NCBI RefSeq assembly: GCF_017573465.1
Contig: NZ_JAGEPF010000007.1
Coordinates: forward strand, 186,001-250,000
DNA: 64,000 bases
Reading direction: 5' to 3'
Source of the DNA: Actinomadura violacea
GTDB taxonomy: Bacteria; Actinomycetota; Actinomycetes; Streptosporangiales; Streptosporangiaceae
Shown here piece by piece: positions 15,515-23,688 of the stretch. A program made the translations under genes and the position numbers. Under the pieces are notes generated by a model that worked only from the letters and a program-made list of their open reading frames with translations, was not told the DNA's origin and did not search any database. Numbering within the stretch: position 1 is the first letter of the stretch; each line of letters starts with the position of its first letter.

Positions 15515-17779
15515 ATGGCGTCAGGTTCGGAGGCGGCGGTCACGCTCAGCGTGGTGCTGCCGGTGTACAACGTGCAGGAATTCCTTCCGCAGTGCTTGGA
15601 GTCGCTCTTCCAGCAGGCCGCCGCCGGGGTGGAGGTGGTGGCGGTCGACGACGCGTCGCCCGATGACAGCGGCCTGATACTGGACGACCATGCCCGCCGC
15701 GACCCGCGGCTGCGGGTGGTGCATCTCGACCGCAACCGCGGGCTGGGCGAGGCCCGCAACATCGGCCTCGACCACGCGCACGGCGACTACGTGTGGTTCG
15801 TCGACAGCGACGACTGGGTGACCAGCGGCGCCGTCGCGGCCGTCCTGGCACGGCTGGAACGGTCCCGGCCGGACGTCCTGGTGTTCGACCACGCACGCGA
15901 ACTCGCGCCCGGCCGGCTGGCCCCCAACCCGTGGAGCCGGCTGCTCCGCGACCCGCCCCCGGGGGAGGTCTTCACACTCGACGAGCGGCCGTCGGCGCTG
16001 GGGCTGATGATGACCGCGTGGAACAAGGCGATTCGGCGGGAGTACCTGCTGGACCTCGGCCTGCGGTTCGGCGGCGGATTCTATGAGGACGTCGCGGTCA
16101 CCTATCCCATTCTGATGGCCGCCGAACGCATTTCCCTGCTGGACCGGGTCTGCTACGTGTACCGCGTCCGGCGCACGGGCGCGATCACCGCGACGGCCAG
16201 CGAACGGCACTTCGAGGTCTTCGACGGCTACGGGAAGATCTTCGCGTTCATGGACGCGCGGAAAGGCCGGTCGGATGACCACCGGGCCGCGATGTTCGAC
16301 CGGATGATCTGGCACTACACCACGATCGCCGAGGACCCGGCCCGGGTGCCGGCGGCGTCGCGGCGGCCGTTCTTCCGGCGGGTGTCGCAGGAGTTCCGGG
16401 CGCATCGCCCGAGCCCGTACCGGTACCCGGCCGGGGCGCGCGGGATCAAGTTCCGGCTGGTCGAACGCGACATGTACTGGCTGTTCCGCGGGCTGCGGCC
16501 GGTCAACCGGACGCGGCTCGTGCTGCGCGCCGCCGCGCGGCGGGCCGGCGGCGTGGCGCGCACCGGCGTGCGGCGCGCCAAGGCCGTGGCGCCGCTCGCC
16601 TACTACCAGTTGCAGAAGCGGTTGCCGATGGACGACCGGCTCGCGGTTTATGCGGCGTACTGGTACCGCGGCTACGCCTGCAATCCCAAGGCGATTTACG
16701 AGAAGGCCCGGGAATTGGCGCCCGACGTCCACGGCGTGTGGATCGCCGGTCCTGACGCCGCCGCGTCCCTGCCTCCGGGAATCGACCATGTCGTTCCCGG
16801 TTCACTGCGCTATTTCCGCGTCATGGGACGCGCGAAGTACCTCGTCAACAACGTCAATTTCCCGCATGCCGTGTCCAAGCGCCGCGGCTCCGTGCACGTC
16901 CAGACGCTGCACGGAACGCCGCTGAAGCGGATGGGCCTGGAACAGGCGGCCTATCCGGCCGGCGCGAGGAACATGAACTTCGCCCGGCTGCGAAAGCACA
17001 GCCGCCGGTGGGACTTCGTCGTCTCCGCCAACCCGCTGTCCTCGCAGGTGTGGCGGCGCGCCTATCCCGGGGACTACGAGATCCTCGAGACGGGGTATCC
17101 GCGCAACGATCGCCTCTTCCACGCGTCCGCCGACGACATCGCGCGCATCCGCCGGGACCTCGGCATCGCGGCGGACAAGACGGCCGTCCTGTACGCGCCC
17201 ACCTACCGCGACCACCTCGACGAACTGGTGTACCCGCTGGACCCGGCCGTGCTGGCCGCCGCGCTCGGCCCGCGGTACGTGCTGCTCGTCCGCGCCCACT
17301 ACCTCACCGGCTCGACGCCGCCGCCGGTGCCGTCCACCGGGTCGGCGCCGGTCGTGGACGTGTCGTCCCACCCCGCCGTCGAGGACCTCTGCCTGGCCGC
17401 CGACACGCTGATCACCGACTACTCGTCGATCATGTTCGACTACGCGCACCTCGACCGGCCCATCGTCATCTACGCGCCGGACTGGGAGACCTATGGCCGC
17501 ACCAGGGGAGTGACCTTCGACCTGCTCGCCGAGCCGCCCGGGCCGGTGGCCCGCACCGAGGACGAGCTCATCGCGTGCTTCAAGGGCGACGAGCCGGGCA
17601 GCGCGTCGTCCACCGCACGGCGCGCCGCGTTCCGCCGCCGGTTCTGCGCTTTCGACGACGGCCGCGCCGCCGAACGCGTCGTCCGCCGCGTCTACCTCGG
17701 CGAGACGGACGAAGCGGAGGCACCGCGGCACAGCCGGGCGATTTCGCCAACTCTTTCCGGATCCCGCCGAGACGGTTGA
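15515..17779 (+). CDS. Fused glycosyltransferase (GT2) and CDP-glycerol glycerophosphotransferase
   Basis: 754 residues with two domains. Residues about 10-320 are a GT-A family 2 glycosyltransferase (SVVLPVYNVQEFL, DDASPDDSG, and the metal-binding FVDSDD). Residues about 390-740 are a TagF/TarF-type CDP-glycerol glycerophosphotransferase, with the catalytic-type HGTPLKRMG (H466) and TDYSSIMFDYAHLDRP (from T634). It likely extends a teichoic-acid-type polyol-phosphate polymer on the inner membrane face and adds a sugar. I chose ATG15515 because GGAG lies five bases upstream; the frame is open further back to 15359. A NodB-like and a beta-propeller lipoprotein gene follow. Confidence 0.9.
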   Translation: MASGSEAAVTLSVVLPVYNVQEFLPQCLESLFQQAAAGVEVVAVDDASPDDSGLILDDHARRDPRLRVVHLDRNRGLGEARNIGLDHAHGDYVWFVDSDDWVTSGAVAAVLARLERSRPDVLVFDHARELAPGRLAPNPWSRLLRDPPPGEVFTLDERPSALGLMMTAWNKAIRREYLLDLGLRFGGGFYEDVAVTYPILMAAERISLLDRVCYVYRVRRTGAITATASERHFEVFDGYGKIFAFMDARKGRSDDHRAAMFDRMIWHYTTIAEDPARVPAASRRPFFRRVSQEFRAHRPSPYRYPAGARGIKFRLVERDMYWLFRGLRPVNRTRLVLRAAARRAGGVARTGVRRAKAVAPLAYYQLQKRLPMDDRLAVYAAYWYRGYACNPKAIYEKARELAPDVHGVWIAGPDAAASLPPGIDHVVPGSLRYFRVMGRAKYLVNNVNFPHAVSKRRGSVHVQTLHGTPLKRMGLEQAAYPAGARNMNFARLRKHSRRWDFVVSANPLSSQVWRRAYPGDYEILETGYPRNDRLFHASADDIARIRRDLGIAADKTAVLYAPTYRDHLDELVYPLDPAVLAAALGPRYVLLVRAHYLTGSTPPPVPSTGSAPVVDVSSHPAVEDLCLAADTLITDYSSIMFDYAHLDRPIVIYAPDWETYGRTRGVTFDLLAEPPGPVARTEDELIACFKGDEPGSASSTARRAAFRRRFCAFDDGRAAERVVRRVYLGETDEAEAPRHSRAISPTLSGSRRDG

Positions 17780-17802
17780 CCTTGTCGCGGTGCTACCGAA
17801 CC

Positions 17803-17808
17803 TAGGCT
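17803..17808 (+). promoter_or_regulatory. Candidate -10 box of a leaderless transcript
   Basis: TAGGCT lies seven bases before the GTG start at 17816, the spacing seen for leaderless actinobacterial mRNAs. No ribosome-binding site precedes the GTG. A TTGACC hexamer at 17776-17781 is 21 bases upstream, longer than usual, so the -35 is uncertain. Confidence 0.4.
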
Positions 17809-17815
17809 ACAGATC

Positions 17816-18580
17816 GTGACAATTCAGAGACGCACCGTGTTGACGGGTATGGCCGGACTGGCCGGCGCGGGGCTGTGCGCCGCCTGCGGCGGAGGCTCCC
17901 GGCCCGACGCGGACGCGAGCCGCGGCACCGGCGGCCCCCGGACCGGCGCCGCCGCGGCGGCGCGGCCCGTCCGGTCCCGGCCGGAGGAGATCATGCACGG
18001 AGCGCGGGACTCCCGCGCCGTGGCTCTGACGTTCCACGGGTCCGGCGACCCAGCGCTGGCGCAGCGCCTCCTGCGGGAGGTGAACGCGGCGGGCGCGCAC
18101 ATCACCGTCATGGCGGTCGGGCAGTGGCTCGACGAGCAGCCGCGCATGGCGCGGTCGTTCCTGGACGGCGGCCACGAGCTGGGCAACCACACGCAGAACC
18201 ACCGCGACATCGACGCGATGCCCGCGGCGGACTCGTACGCGGAGATCGCCCAGTGCGCCGAGCGGCTGCGGAAGCTGACCGGTACGCCGGGCGCGTGGTT
18301 CCGGCCGTCGCAGGCGCAGCACGCCTCGCCGCGGGTCCGCGCCCAGGCGGCGGCGCTGGGGTACCGCGGCTGCCTGTCCTACGACGTGGACTCGCTGGAC
18401 TCCACCGACCCCGGCGCGTCCGCCGTCTCCAGCAAGGTCCTGCACGACGTGCGCGGCGGCTCGGTGGTGAGCATGCACCTCGGGCACGCCGGGACGGTCG
18501 AGGCGCTGCCGGCGATCCTGGACGGCCTGCGCGGGCGCGGGCTGCGGCCCGTCACCGTCTCCGAGCTGGTGAAGGCGTGA
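17816..18580 (+). CDS. Exported polysaccharide-deacetylase (NodB)-like protein
   Basis: 254 residues with a twin-arginine start (RRTVLTGMAG) and a possible lipobox ending at C24, so it is probably a Tat-exported lipoprotein. The NodB barrel keeps the zinc histidines H125 and H129 (GNHTQNH). The usual TFDDG motif with the catalytic Asp is replaced by TFHGSGD (residues 72-78). Activity on peptidoglycan or wall polymer GlcNAc is therefore plausible but not assured. It follows the teichoic-acid-type polymerase by 36 bp and overlaps the next lipoprotein gene by four bases. Confidence 0.8.
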   Translation: MTIQRRTVLTGMAGLAGAGLCAACGGGSRPDADASRGTGGPRTGAAAAARPVRSRPEEIMHGARDSRAVALTFHGSGDPALAQRLLREVNAAGAHITVMAVGQWLDEQPRMARSFLDGGHELGNHTQNHRDIDAMPAADSYAEIAQCAERLRKLTGTPGAWFRPSQAQHASPRVRAQAAALGYRGCLSYDVDSLDSTDPGASAVSSKVLHDVRGGSVVSMHLGHAGTVEALPAILDGLRGRGLRPVTVSELVKA

Positions 18581-19698
18581 AGCGGGGGTGGGCGGCCGTC
18601 GCCGCCGCGGGCCTGCTGGCGGCGGCGTGCTCGTCGGGGGGCGCCGCCGGTGACGCGCCGCCGCGGGCGCCCGGGACCGCCGTCGCGCAGCGGGTGAACG
18701 CGCCGCTGGACCTGTACGAGCACGACCGGCCCGGCATGCTCAGCCCGGCGGTGCAGGGCCTGCCGGCGCGGGTGTACGTCCCCGACTCCGAGAGCGACGA
18801 CGTCATCGTCCTGGACCAGCGGACGTTCAAGCAGATCGGGCGCTTCAAGGTCGGCCGCAAACCGCAGCACGTCGTCCCGTCCTGGGACCTGAGGACGCTG
18901 TGGGTCAACGACAACGACTCCAACGACCTCGTCCCGATCGACCCGCGCACCGGCACGCCGGGCAAGCCCGTCCAGGTCGACGACCCCTACAACATGTACT
19001 TCACGCCGGACGGCCGGTTCGCGATCATCATGGCGGAGCGGCTGCAGCGCATCGACTTCCGGGACGCCCACACGATGCGGCTGCGCAAGCACGTGAGCGT
19101 GCCGTGCACCGGCCCGAACCACGCGGACTTCTCGGCATCGGGCGACTTCTTCCTCACCGCGTGCGAGTTCTCCGGCGACGTGCTGCGCCTCGACACCCAT
19201 CGGCAGAAGGTCACGGGCGTCATCAAGCTGGCGGACCGCGCCATGCCGCAGGACGTGAAGACCTCGCCCGACGGGAAGACCTTCTACATCGCCGACATGG
19301 CCACCAACGGCGTCTGGACGATCGACGCCGCGACGTTCCGCAAGACCGGCTTCATCCCCACCGGCAAGGGCGCGCACGGCCTGTACGTGAGCCGCGACTC
19401 CAAGACGCTCTACGTGACCAACCGCGGCGAGGGCACCATCTCGCTCATCTCGTTCAAGACGGGCCGGGTCGTGCGGCGCTGGCGGCTGCCCGGAGGCGGC
19501 TCACCGGACATGGGCGGGGTGTCGGCGGACGGGAAGGTGCTGTGGCTGTCGGGACGCTACAACTCGGAGGTCTATGCGATCTCCACGTCCGACGGCCGGC
19601 TGATCCGCCGGATCCGCGTCGGCGACGGACCCCACGGCCTCGCCGTGTTCCCGCAGCCCGGCCGCTACTCCCTCGGCCACACCGGCGTCTTCCGCTGA
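18577..19698 (+). CDS. YncE-like beta-propeller lipoprotein
   Basis: 373 residues. The N-terminal signal AGLLAAACSS gives a lipobox cysteine at C18. The rest is a seven-bladed propeller made of repeats of about 40 residues such as RVYVPDSESDDVIVLD, TFYIADMATNGVWTID and TLYVTNRGEGTISLIS, as in YncE/lactonase-like 40-residue repeat proteins. It is anchored outside the membrane. Propellers of this type bind ligands or act as lyases/lactonases; no catalytic set is visible. Its GTG overlaps the NodB-like stop (GTGA), so the two are co-translated and may act on the same wall component. Confidence 0.85.
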   Translation: MKRGWAAVAAAGLLAAACSSGGAAGDAPPRAPGTAVAQRVNAPLDLYEHDRPGMLSPAVQGLPARVYVPDSESDDVIVLDQRTFKQIGRFKVGRKPQHVVPSWDLRTLWVNDNDSNDLVPIDPRTGTPGKPVQVDDPYNMYFTPDGRFAIIMAERLQRIDFRDAHTMRLRKHVSVPCTGPNHADFSASGDFFLTACEFSGDVLRLDTHRQKVTGVIKLADRAMPQDVKTSPDGKTFYIADMATNGVWTIDAATFRKTGFIPTGKGAHGLYVSRDSKTLYVTNRGEGTISLISFKTGRVVRRWRLPGGGSPDMGGVSADGKVLWLSGRYNSEVYAISTSDGRLIRRIRVGDGPHGLAVFPQPGRYSLGHTGVFR

Positions 19699-19700
19699 CC

Positions 19701-19722
19701 CCGGCGCCTTACAGGTCGCCGG
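19701..19722. terminator. Short hairpin between convergent genes
   Basis: CCGGCG (19701-19706) / CGCCGG (19717-19722) with a 10-base loop. It lies just after the propeller-gene stop and overlaps the 3' end of the convergent acidic-protein gene. Confidence 0.35.
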
Positions 19723-20095
19723 AGGCCGCACGCTCCGCGGCCGCCTGCACGGCCTCGTCCCAGTCGAAGTACTCGTAGCCCTGGACGAACATGGCGTCGG
19801 AGTAGTTGTAGGCGCGCCACGTCTGCCAGTCGCTCTCGTGATCGCCGCGCCGTTGCAGCCATTCCAGCGGCACGCCGGGGAAGTGGACGTACAGCGTTCC
19901 GCTCGCGACGGACAGTGCCAGGGCGAGGTTCTCCTCACCTTCGCCGTCCACGTCGCGTTGGACGCCGTGCACCTCCACGCCCTTGGCGCCGAGGTCGGAG
20001 AGGAACGCGACCAGGATGCGCGGGCCCACCCGGTCGCGTTCCTCGTCCTCGTCGAACGTGTCGCCGAGCTCTTCCGCCGTCCATTGCCGCGTCAT
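19709..20095 (-). CDS. Small acidic protein of unknown function
   Basis: 128 residues, strongly acidic at the N-terminus (ELGDTFDEDEERDRVGPRIL), with a central beta-rich part (LALALSVASGTLYVHFPGVP) and aromatic-rich end (RAYNYSDAMFVQGYEYFDWD). There is no signal peptide, membrane helix or recognised motif. The size, acidity and lone position resemble immunity or SUKH/Imm-type proteins, but I cannot place it in a family. ATG20095 is nine bases after GAGGAG; a GTG at 20101 is the alternative. Coding is supported by codon use and the conserved-looking hydrophobic pattern. Confidence 0.7.
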   Translation of the reverse strand: MTRQWTAEELGDTFDEDEERDRVGPRILVAFLSDLGAKGVEVHGVQRDVDGEGEENLALALSVASGTLYVHFPGVPLEWLQRRGDHESDWQTWRAYNYSDAMFVQGYEYFDWDEAVQAAAERAASGDL

Positions 20096-20243
20096 GGTCA
20101 CCCGCTCCTCGGTCGTCGATGCGCCTTTCCGGCGTAGCGGACTCGATCATTCCAGGACCCGAGCCCGAGTGCGCCGGCCGACGGGTCCAGACGTCCCGGT
20201 CCCCGGGCAGAACCCGCCGGTCGTTCCGGGAGTCCTACGACAT

Positions 20244-21923
20244 ATGCGGCGGATCTTGTTCGGAGCGGCGGCGGCCTGCCTCGCGCTCCTCCTCTTCGCC
20301 CCCGCGGCCTCGGCGGCGCCCGCGCCGGAGCACATCCGGTCCTACGCGGTCGAGCTGTCGGTGGGCAAGGACGGCGTCCTGCACGTCCACGAGAGGATCG
20401 TCTACGACTTCGGGGACGCGCGCCGGCACGGCATCGAGAGGCGCATCCGGACCGGGCGCGCGTCGATCGGGAACGTGAAGGCCGGCAGCCCCGACGCGCC
20501 CGCCGGACGCTCCGTCACCCGCTCCGACGGCCACGTAGACGTGCGGATCGGCGACCCGGGCAGGCTGGTCACCGGCGTGCACACCTACACGCTGGACTAC
20601 ACGGCGAAGCACGCCGTCCGCTCGGACGTGCTCGACTGGAACGCGGTCGGCACCGAGTGGAAGGTCCCGATCGACGTGGCGACCGTCCTGCTGCGGGCGC
20701 CGGCCGCCTACCGGTCGCTGGCCTGCTACGCCGGGCCGCGCGGTTCGACGACGCCATGCGCCGGCGCGTGGAACACCGGCCAGGGCAATGCCGCTTTCGG
20801 GCAGCGCCTCGAAACGGGGCAGGGCATCACCGTCCGCGCGGCGCTGCCGCACGGCGTGGTGCGGGAGCCGGCGGGAAAGAGCGGCTGGCGGGTCGGTGCG
20901 CCCGGCTGGCTCGCGGTCGCGGCGGCGCTCCTGCTCGTCGCGGTGGAGGCGTGGGACATCCTGCGCCCGCCGCGCTGGCCGGGCATGGACCCGGCCGCGC
21001 CCGCCCCCGCCGTCCCGCCCGCCGAACTGCCCGGCCTGCACCCGCAGTGGGCCGAGCCCGACCTCGGCGCGGTCGTCGCCGTCGGCCTCGCCGTCCGCGG
21101 GCGCCTGCGGATCAGCCGCCCGGCCAAGGACGGCCCGCGGCTCCGGCTGACGGGCCGCCGCGACGACCCCGACCTGAACCCCTACGAGAAGGCGTTCATG
21201 GACGAGGTGTTCGGCTACGGTGACACCGCCGTCGTCGAGCACGTCGACGTGCCCGCGCTCAACGCGCGCCTGCGTCCCCTGGTGAAGGAGGCCGTCGACG
21301 CGCAGGGCTGGCGGCGTCCCTGGTCGGCGGGTGTGCCGCTGCTGCGGTTCGCGTCGGCGGTGCTGGGCGTCACCGGGTTCGTGTGCCTGGTGTACGGGCC
21401 GGCCGCGGAGGGCGCGGTGACCGACGTGACCGCCTGGGGCCTGGCGCTGCTGGTGGCCGCCGGGGTCGGGGTCGTGCAGGCGCTGCGCATCGACCCCTTC
21501 ACCCGGGCCGCCCAGCGCCTCAGGGACGACGTGGAGGCGTACTTCGGCGGGCTCTCGTCCAAGAAGGCGCCGGACGCCGAGGACGTCCCGTACCTGATGA
21601 TGCGGAGGTATCGCGCGCTCCTGTGCAAGTACGTCACGGCCGGCGGCGGCCCGCCCGAGTGGTACGCCGACGACGGCACGGACGAGGGCCTGCCGGAGCG
21701 TTTCGCCGAGGTCGCGACGGTGTTCTCCGCCGCGTCCGAGCGGAAGGCGCTGGCCTCCCTGGCGAAGCTGCGCAGGTCCTCCACCGTCCGCCGCTCCGGT
21801 TCGCGCTCCCGCGGGTCGGGGGCCGGCGGGTACGGCCACGGCGGGTTCGGCGGCTTCTCCGGCGGTGGTGACGGCGGGGGAGTCGGCGGCGGTGACGGAG
21901 GCGGAGGCGGCGGCTCCTGGTGA
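20244..21923 (+). CDS. DUF2207 domain membrane protein
   Basis: 559 residues: Sec signal peptide (to about residue 25), an outer beta-sandwich DUF2207 domain (residues 30-200, starting IRSYAVELSVGKDGVLHVHE), a transmembrane helix near 228-248, a cytoplasmic stretch, two more helices (about 370-420), and a Gly-rich tail ending GGGGGGSW. This architecture is characteristic of DUF2207 proteins, which are widespread in actinobacteria and lack a proven function. ATG20244 is preceded by GGGAG about 11 bases upstream. It stands alone, followed by a hairpin, in the cell-envelope part of the window. Confidence 0.87.
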   Translation: MRRILFGAAAACLALLLFAPAASAAPAPEHIRSYAVELSVGKDGVLHVHERIVYDFGDARRHGIERRIRTGRASIGNVKAGSPDAPAGRSVTRSDGHVDVRIGDPGRLVTGVHTYTLDYTAKHAVRSDVLDWNAVGTEWKVPIDVATVLLRAPAAYRSLACYAGPRGSTTPCAGAWNTGQGNAAFGQRLETGQGITVRAALPHGVVREPAGKSGWRVGAPGWLAVAAALLLVAVEAWDILRPPRWPGMDPAAPAPAVPPAELPGLHPQWAEPDLGAVVAVGLAVRGRLRISRPAKDGPRLRLTGRRDDPDLNPYEKAFMDEVFGYGDTAVVEHVDVPALNARLRPLVKEAVDAQGWRRPWSAGVPLLRFASAVLGVTGFVCLVYGPAAEGAVTDVTAWGLALLVAAGVGVVQALRIDPFTRAAQRLRDDVEAYFGGLSSKKAPDAEDVPYLMMRRYRALLCKYVTAGGGPPEWYADDGTDEGLPERFAEVATVFSAASERKALASLAKLRRSSTVRRSGSRSRGSGAGGYGHGGFGGFSGGGDGGGVGGGDGGGGGGSW

Positions 21924-21935
21924 ACGCCCGGCGCC

Positions 21936-21954
21936 GCCGGACCGACCGTCCGGC
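21936..21954 (+). terminator. Hairpin after the DUF2207 gene
   Basis: Perfect 7-bp stem GCCGGAC / GTCCGGC around the loop CGACC, 12 bases after the stop codon. Confidence 0.5.
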
Positions 21955-22014
21955 CAGGGGGCGCCGCCTTGCCGGTGCAGGACGTCCAGGCCGGCGGGCC
22001 TTACGCTCAGGGGC

Positions 22015-22635
22015 GTGGCGGAGAAGCAGGCGGACGGAAGGCGGCGGGACCGGGGGACCGGGCGCGGGCCGGGCAGGCCGCGGGAGGAGCGGGTCGCCCC
22101 GGCGGTGCTCGACGCGGTGGTGGAGCTGGTCGCCGAACGGGGCGTCGCGCAGGTCACCATGGACGCGGTGGCGCAGCGGGCCGGGGTCAGCAAGCCGGCC
22201 ATCTACCGGCGCTGGCCCACCAAGCAGGACCTGGTCATCGCCGCCGCCGAGTCGCGGGTCGGCCCCCTCACCATCCCCGACCTCGGCGACTTCCGCGAGG
22301 AGCTGAGGGTGGTGCTCGAATTCCGCGCCCGCGCCTACCGGGCCCCCGGGGTCGACCGCCTCATGGCGGGGGTCATCGGCGCGGCGGCCGAGGCGGGCGC
22401 GGCGCGCGGCGCGTACGGGGACTACGCGTTCCGCGTCATGGCCGAGACCAGGCAGATCCTGGAGCGCGGGATCGTCCGCGGCGACGTCCGTCCGGACGTC
22501 GACGTCTCCGCGATGACCACCCTGGTGGCGGCCCCCCTGATCTTCCGGCTGGTGGGGGAGATGGCGGCGCCGGACGAGCGGCTGGTCGAGTCGCTGGTCG
22601 AACTGATCGGGAGCGCCGTGGCCGTCCGGCCCTGA
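22015..22635 (+). CDS. TetR-family transcriptional regulator
   Basis: 206 residues. The N-terminal TetR helix-turn-helix is intact (VTMDAVAQRAGVSKPAIYRRW, then PTKQDLVIAA), with a TetR_C_11-like helical ligand domain behind. The GTG22015 start has no clear Shine-Dalgarno but is seven bases after TACGCT, which fits a leaderless promoter. The basic leader GRRRDRGTGRGPGRPREER precedes the domain. It is followed at 129 bp by the TauD-MFS operon, whose upstream region contains an AT-rich palindrome, so it may control those genes. Confidence 0.88.
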   Translation: MAEKQADGRRRDRGTGRGPGRPREERVAPAVLDAVVELVAERGVAQVTMDAVAQRAGVSKPAIYRRWPTKQDLVIAAAESRVGPLTIPDLGDFREELRVVLEFRARAYRAPGVDRLMAGVIGAAAEAGAARGAYGDYAFRVMAETRQILERGIVRGDVRPDVDVSAMTTLVAAPLIFRLVGEMAAPDERLVESLVELIGSAVAVRP

Positions 22636-22642
22636 CCCGGAC

Positions 22643-22656
22643 GGGGCCGCGGCCCC
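22643..22656 (+). terminator. GC-rich palindrome after the TetR gene
   Basis: GGGGCCGCGGCCCC is a perfect 14-bp palindrome eight bases after the TetR stop codon. It could form a tight stem that ends the TetR transcript before the TauD operon. Confidence 0.3.
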
Positions 22657-22715
22657 GGCCATCGCCACGTCCGCGGAAATCAATGTGCGCCGGCCTCTTG
22701 CCCCCTGCGGCCAAA

Positions 22716-22723
22716 TATCGATA
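22716..22723. promoter_or_regulatory. AT-rich palindrome upstream of the TauD-like gene
   Basis: TATCGATA is a perfect palindrome inside an unusually AT-rich run (22713-22745), 42 bp before the TauD-like start. It is probably the promoter region and perhaps the site of the upstream TetR regulator. Confidence 0.35.
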
Positions 22724-22764
22724 CTGCTAGTAACGAAACATTGTCGTCATCGCAGAGGGACCCC

Positions 22765-23688
22765 ATGGCAACTCCGGTCACCGCTCCCAGGCCCGTCCTC
22801 GACAAGCCGCTGCTGCACTACGGGCGCCGCACCCTGGACCGGGTGGCGCCCGGCACCCCCGAGCCGTCCTACGAGATCCTGCGCATCTCCCCGCTCACCC
22901 CGCACATCGGCGCCGAGATCGGCGGCGTCGACCTCACCCGCCCGCTCACCGGCGAGCTCGCCGCCGAGCTCCGGCAGGCGCTGCTGGAGTGGAAGGTCGT
23001 CTTCTTCCGCGACCAGCGGGGCTTCACCCCCGACCACCACCTGGCGCTCGCCGCCGTGTGGGGCTCCCCGGAGGCCAACCCGTTCTTCCCCAAGGCCGGG
23101 ACGGCGGGCGTCTCGCGGCTCGCCAAGGACGCCCAGGCCATCGGGAACGAGAACATCTGGCACAGCGACCACTCGTTCATGAAGGAGCCCGCGCTCGGCT
23201 CGGTGCTGCGCGCCATCGAGGTGCCGGCGGCCGGAGGCGACACCATCTGGGCGGACATGGGCGCCGCCTACGACAACCTCTCCGACGGGCTGAAGTCCCG
23301 CATCGACGGCATGACCGCCGTGCACGACTGGGTGCCCAGCTGGGGCGCGACCATGACCGAGGAGCAGGTGGCGAGGTTCCGCGAGCAGCTGCCGCCCGTC
23401 GAGCACCCCGTCGTCGTCCGGCACCCGGTGTCGGGCCGCAAGGTCCTCTACGTCAACGAGCCCTTCACCACGCGGATCGTGGGCCTCTCCGAGGAGGAGA
23501 ACCGCGAACTGCTCGACGACCTCGTGCTGCAGGCCCGCATCCCCGAGTACCAGGTCCGCTTCCGCTGGCAGCCCGACTCCATCGCGATCTGGGACAACAT
23601 CGCCGTCCAGCACTACGCCGTCAACGACTACTACCCGCAGCGCCGCGTCATGGAGCGGATCGCCATCGCGGGCGTGCCGATCTCGTGA
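22765..23688 (+). CDS. TauD/TfdA-family Fe(II)/2-oxoglutarate dioxygenase
   Basis: 307 residues. The iron facial triad is complete: H133-x-D135 (WHSDHSF) and distal H283 (VQHYAVNDY). The 2-oxoglutarate-binding Arg is near 298 (RRVMERI). The N-terminal GAEIGGVDLTRPL motif is typical of TauD, TfdA and AtsK. Such enzymes oxidise the carbon next to a sulfonate, sulfate ester or ether to release sulfite, sulfate or a phenol. The exact substrate is unknown. ATG22765 follows GAGGGA. It overlaps the next MFS gene by four bases, so the pair probably imports and attacks one compound. Confidence 0.9.
   Translation: MATPVTAPRPVLDKPLLHYGRRTLDRVAPGTPEPSYEILRISPLTPHIGAEIGGVDLTRPLTGELAAELRQALLEWKVVFFRDQRGFTPDHHLALAAVWGSPEANPFFPKAGTAGVSRLAKDAQAIGNENIWHSDHSFMKEPALGSVLRAIEVPAAGGDTIWADMGAAYDNLSDGLKSRIDGMTAVHDWVPSWGATMTEEQVARFREQLPPVEHPVVVRHPVSGRKVLYVNEPFTTRIVGLSEEENRELLDDLVLQARIPEYQVRFRWQPDSIAIWDNIAVQHYAVNDYYPQRRVMERIAIAGVPIS

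Noticed and set aside
17776..17808. Full -35/-10 promoter TTGACC / TAGGCT
   Set aside because: The spacer is 21 bases, too long for a standard sigma-70 promoter. Only the -10 is retained as a candidate.
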